From Mycolicibacterium tusciae JS617 (lineage in GTDB: Bacteria; Actinomycetota; Actinomycetes; Mycobacteriales; Mycobacteriaceae): a stretch of DNA of 64,000 bases. Position 1 is the first letter of the stretch, and the number at the start of each line of letters is the position of its first letter. Shown piece by piece: positions 18,026-25,592 of the stretch. The notes beneath the pieces were generated by a model. It had not been told where the DNA came from. It was given only the letters and a program-made list of their open reading frames with translations, and did not search any database. The position numbers and the translations under genes are program-made. Where the stretch lies: assembly GCF_000243415.2 (NCBI RefSeq), contig NZ_KI912270.1, forward strand, positions 4,979,837-5,043,836, given 5' to 3'.

Positions 18026-18404
18026 GTGACCAAGGCCATAGCGTCGTCGGGTTCGGGAAAGTCGGCGGCTCGGCAATTGGCGGAGACGTTTTCGGCTGAG
18101 ACGCTGGATTCGTTGATCAAGGATGCGGTGAAGTCGGGGACCCCGATTGATGGCGCCGATGGTTTGCTCAACGAGTTGACCAAGGCGGTATTGGAGCGGG
18201 CGTTGGATTCGGAACTGACCCATCATCTGGGATATGAGGCTGGCGACCCGGCCGGGCGCGGCAGCGGCAACTCCCGCAACGGCTCGACACCGAAGACGGT
18301 GTCCACGGTCAACGGCCCGGTGGCCATCGCGGTGCCGCGTGATCGTAACGGCTCGTTCGAGCCGGCGATCGTGCCCAAAAAGGTTCGTCGGTTGGGCAAC
18401 CTCA
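18026..18404 (+). pseudogene. IS256-family transposase, N-terminal fragment
   Basis: GTG 18026 follows AAGGAGTG. The frame reads LIKDAVKSGTPIDGADGLLN, ELTKAVLERALDSELTHHLG and NSRNGSTPKTVSTVNGPVAI up to FEPAIVPKKVRRLGN. This is the N-terminal domain of an IS256 transposase. Homology ends at about 18404, where an unrelated minus-strand gene resumes. Confidence 0.8.
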
Positions 18405-18478
18405 ACGTAGTAGACCTCAGCGATGAAGTATTCGGTTCGGTCGAACGACTGCACGACACGGTAGTTCCATTGACTCAC
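18405..18478 (-). pseudogene. Truncated small protein (NYRV... type)
   Basis: The GTG at 18478 begins SQWNYRVVQSFDRTEYFIAE ... VYYVE. This resembles the N-terminus of small actinobacterial proteins starting WNYRVxxxxD...YxIxEVYYDxDG of unknown function. The remainder was removed by the IS256 fragment. It lay downstream of the gene at 18547-18873 on the same strand. Confidence 0.5.
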
Positions 18479-18546
18479 TATCGGATTCCCTTTCGCCGGT
18501 CGCGATGGGCTGGCTGCCTCCGCCGGTTGACTCGATGACCGCCGTC

Positions 18547-18873
18547 TCAATCTGCTGCCGGGTCGCCGAGCATCTGCTCGCGTTCAGCTTTGGTGGTCGG
18601 CGATCGGTCCTCGAGTAGCGGCCATATCTCAGTCTTGAGAAAGGAGAGGAGATCGTCTGCCGGGTCGCCGGTGCCGGACTGGGTCAGTTCGGTTTGCACC
18701 TTTGTCCGGCCGGGCTCGTAACGCGGCCCAATAGCGTCGCTGGTTCCCGACTCGGCGATGTACCGTTCGACGGCCGGCGATCGGACAAAATCAGCCGGCA
18801 CCTCACGACCTTCGAGCCGTGCCGATGCCTTGGTGTTCTTTCTGGCCGCGGCTTGGATGGCAGCGTGCGTCAC
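18547..18873 (-). CDS. Hypothetical protein, possible plasmid/antitoxin-type
   Basis: 108 aa from GTG 18873 (THAAIQAAARKNTKASARLE). It is highly charged and has no recognised domain. An in-frame CTG at 18894 sits 6 nt after a perfect GGAGG (18901-18905), would add MKRKPVT, and may be the true or ancestral (ATG) start. It is followed after ~70 bp by the truncated NYRV-type gene. Together with the RHH gene at 19020 it may form a small operon-like cluster of DNA-associated proteins; function is unknown. Confidence 0.55.
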   Translation of the reverse strand: MTHAAIQAAARKNTKASARLEGREVPADFVRSPAVERYIAESGTSDAIGPRYEPGRTKVQTELTQSGTGDPADDLLSFLKTEIWPLLEDRSPTTKAEREQMLGDPAAD

Positions 18874-19019
18874 CGTTACCGGCTTGCGCTTCAGAGGACA
18901 CCTCCAGAGAGAATTAGTGGGCTGCTAGCGACAGGTCCATGTCGAGCACCCTTCGCTTGCGACTGACCTTGTCCACTCTGACGCGCCTCGTTTTGGCGAT
19001 CACGCGCCCCGCGTTAGTG

Positions 19020-19196
19020 TTAGTTGCGAACACTTTCCAGATGCGGCCCGATGGCATCGAGGATCCAGGCCTGAACACTGCGGGAGCCCGCTTGGGTAGC
19101 CAACGTTCGCAATGCTCGCTGCTCCGACGGCAACAGCCGCAGGTTCAGCTTCTCGGTGCGTTGCCGCGTCTCGGTCCCGCTTCTACGCTTCTCCAC
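19020..19196 (-). CDS. Small ribbon-helix-helix-like protein
   Basis: 58 aa from GTG 19196 with GGAGAG 5 bp upstream. The sequence ETRQRTEKLNLRLLPSEQRA ... LRTLATQAGSRSVQAWILDA has a beta-strand then two helices, typical of RHH/CopG or DUF1778-type DNA-binding proteins (antitoxins, MobC-like). The CTACTAGTAG palindrome lies 46 bp upstream, so it is probably controlled by the adjacent Xre regulator. No toxin partner is visible downstream. The gene is short but has a good start, stop and context. Confidence 0.7.
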   Translation of the reverse strand: MEKRRSGTETRQRTEKLNLRLLPSEQRALRTLATQAGSRSVQAWILDAIGPHLESVRN

Positions 19197-19241
19197 CTTG
19201 ACTCTCCTACGGCGTAACCTGCTCCAGCTATCCGATAGTAC

Positions 19242-19251
19242 TACTAGTAGG
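19242..19251. promoter_or_regulatory. CTACTAGTAG operator, site 1
   Basis: A perfect 10-bp palindrome within GTACTACTAGTAGGGCAC, 46 bp upstream of the RHH gene start. It is the first of three copies in 560 bp. Confidence 0.7.
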
Positions 19252-19298
19252 GCACTCCGCCCGGTGCCATCGGCGTCGTACTGGCGTCAAACGAGTCT

Positions 19299-19550
19299 TT
19301 AGGTCAACAAATCCGCCGCCGTGACGTCCAGCGCATCGGCGAGGTCAAACAGGCGCTCGTAGAGAAGGCCGCGCCGTCCGTGCTCGACATCGATGAGCAC
19401 GTTGCGGGTAACACCTGACTGGAGTGCCAGCGCCTCTTGCGTCATCCCGTGTGCTGTTCGGAGTTCGCGAATCCGCGCACCGACGGCTTTTCGTCGACGT
19501 TCCCAATCGGCAACCCGTTCGGGATTGTTCTGGCTAGGGCGTGTCGGCAC
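19299..19550 (-). CDS. Xre-family transcriptional regulator
   Basis: 83 aa from GTG 19550 (PTRPSQNNPERVADWERRRK). The helix-turn-helix is RIRELRTAHGMTQEALALQS ... GVTRNVLIDVEHGRRG, the standard HTH_3 pattern. The open frame continues to 19703 but operator site 2 lies 39 bp before this GTG, which favours the short form. The palindrome also precedes the RHH gene and tniQ, so this is the likely repressor of all three (inference). Confidence 0.8.
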   Translation of the reverse strand: MPTRPSQNNPERVADWERRRKAVGARIRELRTAHGMTQEALALQSGVTRNVLIDVEHGRRGLLYERLFDLADALDVTAADLLT

Positions 19551-19588
19551 CTCATCAAATAGCAGGGCGAGCGGGCGCGATGTCTGCC

Positions 19589-19598
19589 CTACTAGTAG
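19589..19598. promoter_or_regulatory. CTACTAGTAG operator, site 2
   Basis: Second copy, in CCCTACTAGTAGTACATTGG, 39 bp upstream of the Xre gene start; fits autoregulation. Confidence 0.7.
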
Positions 19599-19679
19599 TA
19601 CATTGGCCGGCAGTGCACACCGCGCGGTGTCGTAGCGACCCGATGGTGTGCCACCAATTTCGATGAAGCAAACCACCGA

Positions 19680-19752
19680 TGTTCGACTGCCAGCCCAACC
19701 CATCTCCAGTCGCCAACGGACCTGCCTGCGACCAGCATCGACAAGGGCCTGC
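19680..19752 (-). pseudogene. Relic of a TniA/TnsB-type transposase
   Basis: The minus-strand frame LRRPLSMLVAGRSVGDWRWV matches the intact TniA at 23650-23715 (CRPFSMMVDGTSIGHWRWVG) at about 14 of 22 positions, and DNA identity is visible around CATCTCCAGT. The rest is unrecognisable. It suggests an older, decayed copy of a related transposon. Confidence 0.4.
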
Positions 19753-19772
19753 GGAGAGCCGCGCCGTATTTC

Positions 19773-19812
19773 AATGCTGACAATGCACTACTAGTAGTGC
19801 ATTGTCAGCATT
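19773..19812. promoter_or_regulatory. 40-bp perfect palindrome containing CTACTAGTAG (operator site 3)
   Basis: Arms of 20 bp (AATGCTGACAATGCACTACT and its exact complement) centred at 19792/19793, with the 10-bp operator core at 19788-19797. It ends 32 bp before the tniQ start. The length and perfection suggest a cooperative operator or a recombination/replication site. Confidence 0.85.
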
Positions 19813-19844
19813 ATGGCGCGCGCAAACTCTTCGAGTTGCGACCC

Positions 19845-21518
19845 ATGACCGTGGGACGGCGACGGGAACTCCTACCGTTCCGCGTCAGCCTCGGTAGAGG
19901 CGAGGCGCTAGATGGCTTCCTGGAGCGGCTCGCTGACGCGAACGGGCTGCGCTCGGCGGAGATCATTCGTCGAATCAAGACGATGTCCGGCCCTTCCGCG
20001 CCGACGACGGCTTTCATGATGTTCAAACCGGATCCACAGCTGATCGAGCGCGTGCAGAGGTTGAGCGGTATTACCGGCACATCCCTGGCCAACGCCACGC
20101 TCAGGCGTTTCGACTTGGGCCTGCCGCTGTTCCTGGAAGGGCTCGATCCCTTGGCGCGACATACGTTTCGGCAAGTCGTCACGCAAGGCTGGTTCCCGCA
20201 GTTTGGATCACAAACTTGTGTGGAATGCATCGCTCAGGATGGCATCTGGCGATTGGAGTGGCGGCTACCCATCGTCGCCACCTGCATCCGCCATGGCATC
20301 TTTCTCACCGCTCAGTGTGCTGGGTGCGATCAGCGTTTCCGCACCCATCGATACGCCGTACTGCGGCCGATCATCGACGCGTCGCAGCCTTGCGGGAATT
20401 CTCTCGGGCTGCGGACACAATGCCGCCATTCCGTGTCGGCCCACGCACGGGTGCCCGCCGATCCGCGCGTGCTCGCCACGGCCCGCCAGATAGATCACGC
20501 CCTCCGCGGCGAGCCGACCGCGATGCTTGGGGAACTGACGAACCCTCGCCTGTACCTGGCGGAGCTTCGGCACCTTGCCACTCTGCTACTGCACCTGCTG
20601 TCGCGACCCGGCGGTGTCGCCTACGCCGGCTGGGCCGACGACATCCACCGCGAAGCCATCACCCGCACCACCGACTTGAGGGGACCGCGCTGGGGTATCA
20701 GCCCACCGAGCAGTGCCGAGGCGCGTGGGCAGATACTCGCCGAGGCGCAGGTCATTCTGGAACAGGACGGTCTGGCCGCGGCCGCCGACCACCTGGCCCC
20801 ATGGCTATCGCTGATCGACGACACCCCCAACGGGCCCACCGGATGGCTGCGTAACCACACCAAGCGCACACCCACCATGGGCAGGCTGATCGACGCATCC
20901 CTTTCGCGCCGCCATCACGTTGGTCGCCGACTCGGCAACAGACCGGCTGTCGCCGCGCTAAGTCCGGACGCGATACCGCAACTCGTCGATGTGGAGATAT
21001 ATCGCGACTTGTTCGACGGCATGCTCGGCAGCTACGAGTGGACCGGCCGCATGTACGTGTCACTCTGTTTGGTCAGAGCCGCCACGAACGCCTCCACGTG
21101 GGCCGAGGCAGCCACCGCCATCGGACTCGACCCGACTCTCGGCACGAGTACGGCGCGGGCGGCCAGCAGCCGCCGGTGCGTATCGCCGGAGGTGTTCACC
21201 GGCGCAGTGCGCGCCGCCGAACTCGTCTTGCCCCGCAACCGCGACTTCCGCGAACGGGAGTCCCGCGTGCGAGCACTCGCCAACCCGTCCTCGACCGCCA
21301 GGGAAGAATGGTGTACGTCAGTGTCGCCGCACCGGAAGCGCACCACCTGGTCATACGCACTCACGTGGATGTGGTGCGAAGTCGCCCAAGGGCCGCTCGA
21401 CACCAGCCCGGCGTGGGCAGTAGCGCCCAGTTCTCCGGTCAAGGCCGCCTACCGTGCCTTCGCGGCCAGGCTCACCCCTTCCACCCGCGACGAATTGCGG
21501 TTGCTGGCATCGCGTTGA
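19845..21518 (+). CDS. tniQ: TniQ-family transposon targeting protein 1
   Basis: 557 aa from ATG 19845 (TVGRRRELLPFRVSLGRGEA). The TniQ domain is followed by a zinc-binding cysteine pattern (SQTCVECIAQDG ... CIRHGIFLTAQCAGC) and a long helical C-terminus. TniQ/TnsD proteins recognise the target and recruit the ATPase. The gene is convergent with the tniB-tniA-tnsA operon (22 bp between stops), so it has its own promoter, probably under operator site 3. The window holds a second, dissimilar TniQ at 25593, implying two targeting modes. Confidence 0.85.
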   Translation: MTVGRRRELLPFRVSLGRGEALDGFLERLADANGLRSAEIIRRIKTMSGPSAPTTAFMMFKPDPQLIERVQRLSGITGTSLANATLRRFDLGLPLFLEGLDPLARHTFRQVVTQGWFPQFGSQTCVECIAQDGIWRLEWRLPIVATCIRHGIFLTAQCAGCDQRFRTHRYAVLRPIIDASQPCGNSLGLRTQCRHSVSAHARVPADPRVLATARQIDHALRGEPTAMLGELTNPRLYLAELRHLATLLLHLLSRPGGVAYAGWADDIHREAITRTTDLRGPRWGISPPSSAEARGQILAEAQVILEQDGLAAAADHLAPWLSLIDDTPNGPTGWLRNHTKRTPTMGRLIDASLSRRHHVGRRLGNRPAVAALSPDAIPQLVDVEIYRDLFDGMLGSYEWTGRMYVSLCLVRAATNASTWAEAATAIGLDPTLGTSTARAASSRRCVSPEVFTGAVRAAELVLPRNRDFRERESRVRALANPSSTAREEWCTSVSPHRKRTTWSYALTWMWCEVAQGPLDTSPAWAVAPSSPVKAAYRAFAARLTPSTRDELRLLASR

Positions 21519-21540
21519 GTCCGCTCGCCCTCAAGGCATG

Positions 21541-22593
21541 TCAGGACGCTCTCTTCGGTGGATGCTTCCTGTCGCGGTACTCGTCCTCAGCCCGCTTGCT
21601 CAGCTCCACGCGGTCGAGGTGCTTGCGCTGGATCCTGAACGAGCCATCGTGGATCGCCTCGATCGTGGCCTCGGTGACCAGCTCCGTGACATCGCCGATG
21701 TAGCCCTGAGAGCGGTCGTGTAGCTCCTGGGCCAGCTTGGTGAACAGCATCTCCGGTTTTCCTCTGGGCAGGTGCGGAAGCACCAGATTCTCGAGTTGCC
21801 GCGCGATCGCTTGCCACCTGCGCATGTGGTCGATGTCGTGGCGCTCGCACGGATACGGTTGCAGATGATCGAGCCGCAATCGTGACGCGATCTGGGGATC
21901 GGTCGCCAAGTCACTGCCTTCGAGATTGGCGCCGATGAGCACCAGGCTGACCCCGAGCTTGCCGAGGCGAGTGTTGAAGTGCTTGACGTAGTCGAGTACG
22001 TCTCTTCCGCCCTTCCAGTTCGTCTTCAGCAGGTGGACGTCGTCGATGACGACGACGCGTGTCCTGTGCCGTCGGATCGCGCTGATCGCCGCTTCGGACA
22101 CGTGTCGGGTATCGCCGTCGCTGGGGAGATTGAAGAAGTCCAGGATCTCGCCCACGACGTCCTTGATCAACGCCGCAGCGCGCAGGTCGATCCAGACGAT
22201 GGGATACAGGTCTGCTTCGCACCCGGACGCGGGGCGAAAGATCGGATGTCCGTCGTCGTCCTTCTCGGCGTCCGCGATCCATTCGAGGTATCGCTCACGC
22301 GCCCAACGCATCATCATCGTGCTCTTGCCGACGTAGTTCATTCCATTCAATGCCGGAAGTCGCTTGGCGCCGGGCGGTGAATACGCGTTGGCCTGCACCG
22401 TCTTCGTCATCTTCCGATAGATCGCATCGGCCTCGATCGTCGCGACGAAGAGGTTTGCCAGCCAGCGGCTCAGGCGGTCGACGTGATCGTCGCGCTGCCC
22501 GTCGGTCAGGGCGTTCCACTGCGTGACAGTGAGATGCGGGGGTTCGACCGGCATCTCGGTGACGCAGTGCTCGTGCCATAGCTGGGCGTCCAC
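21541..22593 (-). CDS. tniB: TniB/TnsC-type AAA+ ATPase
   Basis: 350 aa from GTG 22593, three bases after the tniA C-terminal stop. Walker A is LNGMNYVGKSTMMM, Walker B RVVVIDDVHLLKTNW, and the sensor-like VSLVLIGANLEG follows. These ATPases polymerise on target DNA, link TniQ to the transposase and give target immunity. Length and order match Tn5053/Tn7-type modules. No defects seen. Confidence 0.9.
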   Translation of the reverse strand: MDAQLWHEHCVTEMPVEPPHLTVTQWNALTDGQRDDHVDRLSRWLANLFVATIEADAIYRKMTKTVQANAYSPPGAKRLPALNGMNYVGKSTMMMRWARERYLEWIADAEKDDDGHPIFRPASGCEADLYPIVWIDLRAAALIKDVVGEILDFFNLPSDGDTRHVSEAAISAIRRHRTRVVVIDDVHLLKTNWKGGRDVLDYVKHFNTRLGKLGVSLVLIGANLEGSDLATDPQIASRLRLDHLQPYPCERHDIDHMRRWQAIARQLENLVLPHLPRGKPEMLFTKLAQELHDRSQGYIGDVTELVTEATIEAIHDGSFRIQRKHLDRVELSKRAEDEYRDRKHPPKRAS

Positions 22594-22596
22594 GGG

Positions 22597-23334
22597 TCAT
22601 GCCTCCTCATCGAGCAGGTAGTTCGGCCACTCTTCATTCCGTCCGGCCGGTCGCAGACGGAGTGGCGGGCTCGGGTGCACACGCTCCTGGGCCGCTTGGG
22701 CTTCACCGTGGTCGACTCGCGCCTGTTCGACGCGCAGCCGGCTGGCCGTCAACTTCCTGCGCAGTTTGGGACCGACCGGTGCCTCGGTGATTTGCGTGAG
22801 TTCGTCGATGATCTGCCGAGTTGCCGAATTTCGATTGAGTACCTTGTTGCCACCGCGTTCACGGATCCGCTGGCACACGTGGCCAACGATGGCGGCTGCC
22901 ATCGGCGCCTGCGTTCGGTCGATGCCTCGCCACTCGATCGGTTGGACGAGTTTGGTCGCCGGATCTTGGAACCAGATGCGGGACAGGTCTCGCGGATCGA
23001 CGAAGAACGGCGCCTTTTCGTCCTGCGCTCGGAACTGTCCGACCCGCTTGGAACGGTAATCAGCGAGCACCGGCGAGTCGTAGACGAGATTCTTCAGTTC
23101 CACCCCGTCATGGCTGATGGTTGCCCAGCGGACGGGGAGGAACTGGTAGATCAGGTCGGGCCGCTGGGGTACGTCGATGCGCCCGGTCATTGACACCATC
23201 GCGTCCCACATCTCCAGCGGGCACACCCGTGCGTCCTCCTGTCCCGGCTGGATGATTCCGGTGTGGCCGCTGCGGTGATAGTCCAGCGCGATGAAGCGCC
23301 GAAGATGCTGCTCGAGTTCGGTGGCGGTCAGCAT
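22597..23334 (-). CDS. tniA: TniA/TnsB transposase, C-terminal part (separate frame)
   Basis: 245 aa. ATG 23334 has AGGAG directly upstream (AGGAGCCGATG) and lies inside the last codons of the catalytic ORF: ATGCTGA overlap, 7 bp. The sequence is a Mu-type C-terminal beta-barrel (MSMTGRIDVPQRPDLIYQFL ... PFFVDPRDLSRIWFQD) plus a tail that would bind TniB. In most relatives this is fused to the catalytic part (together ~715 aa). The organised start and overlap suggest either a functional split with translational coupling or a one-base frameshift. Confidence 0.8.
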   Translation of the reverse strand: MLTATELEQHLRRFIALDYHRSGHTGIIQPGQEDARVCPLEMWDAMVSMTGRIDVPQRPDLIYQFLPVRWATISHDGVELKNLVYDSPVLADYRSKRVGQFRAQDEKAPFFVDPRDLSRIWFQDPATKLVQPIEWRGIDRTQAPMAAAIVGHVCQRIRERGGNKVLNRNSATRQIIDELTQITEAPVGPKLRRKLTASRLRVEQARVDHGEAQAAQERVHPSPPLRLRPAGRNEEWPNYLLDEEA

Positions 23335-24740
23335 CGGCTCCTGCTGACCAACCTTCCTCGCTCAGAGGTGTTGCGGCCCTTGTATCCCGGTATCTGCTGC
23401 AGTGCCCGTTGTACGGTTTCGTGCCAGCGTTCGACGTGCGGGTTGTCGTTGGCCTTGCCTCCGCGATTGAGCAACAGGTCGATGCCCATATTGTCGAGCA
23501 GCGCACGGAAGTGCTTGGACACGAAGATGGCTCCGTGGTCGGAGCGGATCGCATCAGGTAGCACCGACGGTATGCCGTGTTCTCCTTGCAGTGTCGAGAA
23601 GTCGGGTGCGAAGAGCCGCTGACCAGCCCGCACGGGCACCTGTGTGAAGTCCAGCTGTTCGGGTAATCCCACCCATCTCCAGTGGCCGATCGAGGTCCCG
23701 TCGACCATCATCGAGAACGGTCGACAAATGTCGTAGACCAGCAGCCCCGCCTCGATACCGTTGGCACTCCTTGCCACGACCCGGATCGCGAGGACCACCC
23801 GCGTGGCGACGTCGACAGCCGTCAGGATCTCGACGCTGTAGGGCTTGCCGGTGTAGGGGTCGTAGACCAGGTTGTCGGCGCGGGTCGCGTCGATGGCCAC
23901 CACCTGGCCAGGCCGGATCGCAGGGTAGTGCTTCGTCCCCGAGACGTGCCGCAGTCTGCGGCTGAGTTGAGCTCGGGTGGAGTCACCGCGCTCGCGTTTG
24001 AGGTTGGACAAGTACTGCCGCGTAATGCGTTCTGGCGGTTTGATATGCGCGAGTCCGCTGTTCTTCAGGTTGACTTCCGTCTGTCGCTTGATCTCTTCGA
24101 TCGAGATGGTGGATCGGTCGCCGTCGAGCGAGTCCAACACCTTAATGGCAGCGTCCCGGTAGTGCTGATCGATCCGGTCGTAGGACTTGCTTGGGCGTAC
24201 GGTGCGGCCATCGATGAGCGCAAGTAGCCCGTCTCGCTTGAACTCCCGAACCCAACGTCTGATGGTCTGCTCGCTGACGCCCCCGGACTTGAGGTCACCT
24301 TCGGCGAGGCGACGTTGAAGGTCGCGATCGAACTTCGCCTCGAGGTTGAGTTGCTTGGCCATCGCGATGCAGCGCTTGTGCTCGGATACGCCGAATCCCG
24401 GCCCGAACGGTGACCGCGGTTCACCCTCGCGCGCGAAGGCGGGATGGCCGTCGCGGTAGCCGGTAATAATCTCCTGCACGATCTCCAGTCGCGTGAGTGC
24501 GGCGGAGCGGATGGCCTCGTCGAGACCGTCCCACACTGGCTGCAGCGGTTCGCTCAGCGCTTCGGCAATGCCGTCCTCAATGGAGCGGAGGGTGCCGAGG
24601 TCGGCCCAGCTGATCGTGCTTGCGTCGCCCCAGGAGTACCGCAAACCCACACCGCTGTCGTCGACCGAAAGTACCTGGGCTGTGCCGGAATCGGTTAGGA
24701 GTCGAGCGCCGTCGACGAGGACGGTGCGAACACTAGTCAT
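23328..24740 (-). CDS. tniA: TniA/TnsB DDE transposase, N-terminal and catalytic part
   Basis: 470 aa. The ATG at 24740 overlaps the tnsA stop by 8 bp. Helix-turn-helix DNA-binding domains (VSEQTIRRWVREFKRDGLLA) precede an RNase H-fold integrase. Catalytic residues are in VVAIDATRADN (Asp), AIRSDHGAIFVSKHF (Asp) and NDNPHVERWHETVQ (Glu). The reading frame ends RLVSRSRC just after the integrase core, where the C-terminal domain continues in another frame. It performs strand transfer at the transposon 3' ends and binds the end repeats. Confidence 0.9.
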   Translation of the reverse strand: MTSVRTVLVDGARLLTDSGTAQVLSVDDSGVGLRYSWGDASTISWADLGTLRSIEDGIAEALSEPLQPVWDGLDEAIRSAALTRLEIVQEIITGYRDGHPAFAREGEPRSPFGPGFGVSEHKRCIAMAKQLNLEAKFDRDLQRRLAEGDLKSGGVSEQTIRRWVREFKRDGLLALIDGRTVRPSKSYDRIDQHYRDAAIKVLDSLDGDRSTISIEEIKRQTEVNLKNSGLAHIKPPERITRQYLSNLKRERGDSTRAQLSRRLRHVSGTKHYPAIRPGQVVAIDATRADNLVYDPYTGKPYSVEILTAVDVATRVVLAIRVVARSANGIEAGLLVYDICRPFSMMVDGTSIGHWRWVGLPEQLDFTQVPVRAGQRLFAPDFSTLQGEHGIPSVLPDAIRSDHGAIFVSKHFRALLDNMGIDLLLNRGGKANDNPHVERWHETVQRALQQIPGYKGRNTSERGRLVSRSRC

Positions 24741-25497
24741 GACGCACCCCGCTACCCAACGTCACCTCGGTGTGCGGCGTCCACGGCGCATTCATGTCGG
24801 CGCACAGGTCGCCGGCCCAGAGCAGGTGCCACACGACCGGCTTGACTTCCTCGGAGCCGTCGTCCGCACCGAAGAGCGCGGCGAGGGTGACCTTTCCGGC
24901 GGAGGCCATCGTGCGGATGGCGTCCTCATATCGGTCGGCCCATGGTGGTCGCCGCCGGAACCCGTGCAACCACAACAGGTTCATGCGTTCGATGATGTCG
25001 AGGCCGCTGAAGACCTCGTAACGCCACCCGGCGATGCCACAGGCGTCGCGAGTGACCCGACTCTTGGCGCGGAAGTCATCATCTTGCTCGTCTAGCGCGC
25101 GGACGTCCCACACCGTCACAGCACCGGAGTCATCGACGGTCAGCAGATCAGGGGTGTGGCTCGCCGGTTCGGTACCAGTCCATTGCAGCCGAAGCGGTTG
25201 AGCGACCATCCGGCGGATCGTTGGGTCGCGGTCGATCCGTCGCAGGAGATCGTGCTCGAGCCCTGACTCCAGATGAAGGACAGCAGCATTCGTCATCGAG
25301 TACGCGGACACCGGAATGTGCCGATTGCGCGACGAAGACCGCGGAGTACGGATCGCGGCTAGCTCGTCGAGTGGCGGAGCCCCACTATCACGCCAGCACC
25401 ACTCGATGACGTCACCGTCGTGGAAACGCACGAACCACCACAGCTCGGCGGCCGGTTCGTCAACGGATCGAACTTTCGTCGATGTGCGCGAAGTCAT
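24733..25497 (-). CDS. tnsA: TnsA-like endonuclease
   Basis: 254 aa from ATG 25497, 5 bp after GGGAGGTA. A TnsA-type restriction-endonuclease fold is suggested by AAVLHLESGLEHDLLRRID (Glu), PASHTPDLLTVDDSGAVT (Asp) and VTVWDVRALDEQ where the family has a x-Gln-x-Lys. Here the Lys position appears to be Arg. TnsA cuts the 5' ends, giving cut-and-paste rather than replicative transposition. Its presence makes the module Tn7-like rather than Tn5053-like. It heads the operon tnsA-tniA-tniA'-tniB. Confidence 0.75.
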   Translation of the reverse strand: MTSRTSTKVRSVDEPAAELWWFVRFHDGDVIEWCWRDSGAPPLDELAAIRTPRSSSRNRHIPVSAYSMTNAAVLHLESGLEHDLLRRIDRDPTIRRMVAQPLRLQWTGTEPASHTPDLLTVDDSGAVTVWDVRALDEQDDDFRAKSRVTRDACGIAGWRYEVFSGLDIIERMNLLWLHGFRRRPPWADRYEDAIRTMASAGKVTLAALFGADDGSEEVKPVVWHLLWAGDLCADMNAPWTPHTEVTLGSGVRHD

Positions 25498-25592
25498 CTG
25501 TCTACCTCCCAGGTTGTCCCTACAGTCAGGAACGAGACGCTAAACCCACGGGGAGGTAACTGCACCACCAGATCACCGCATTTAGCAGGAAA

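Noticed and set aside
22597..24740. Plus-strand open frames over tniA
   Set aside because: Antisense shadows with no recognisable domains; the minus-strand proteins have complete catalytic motifs.
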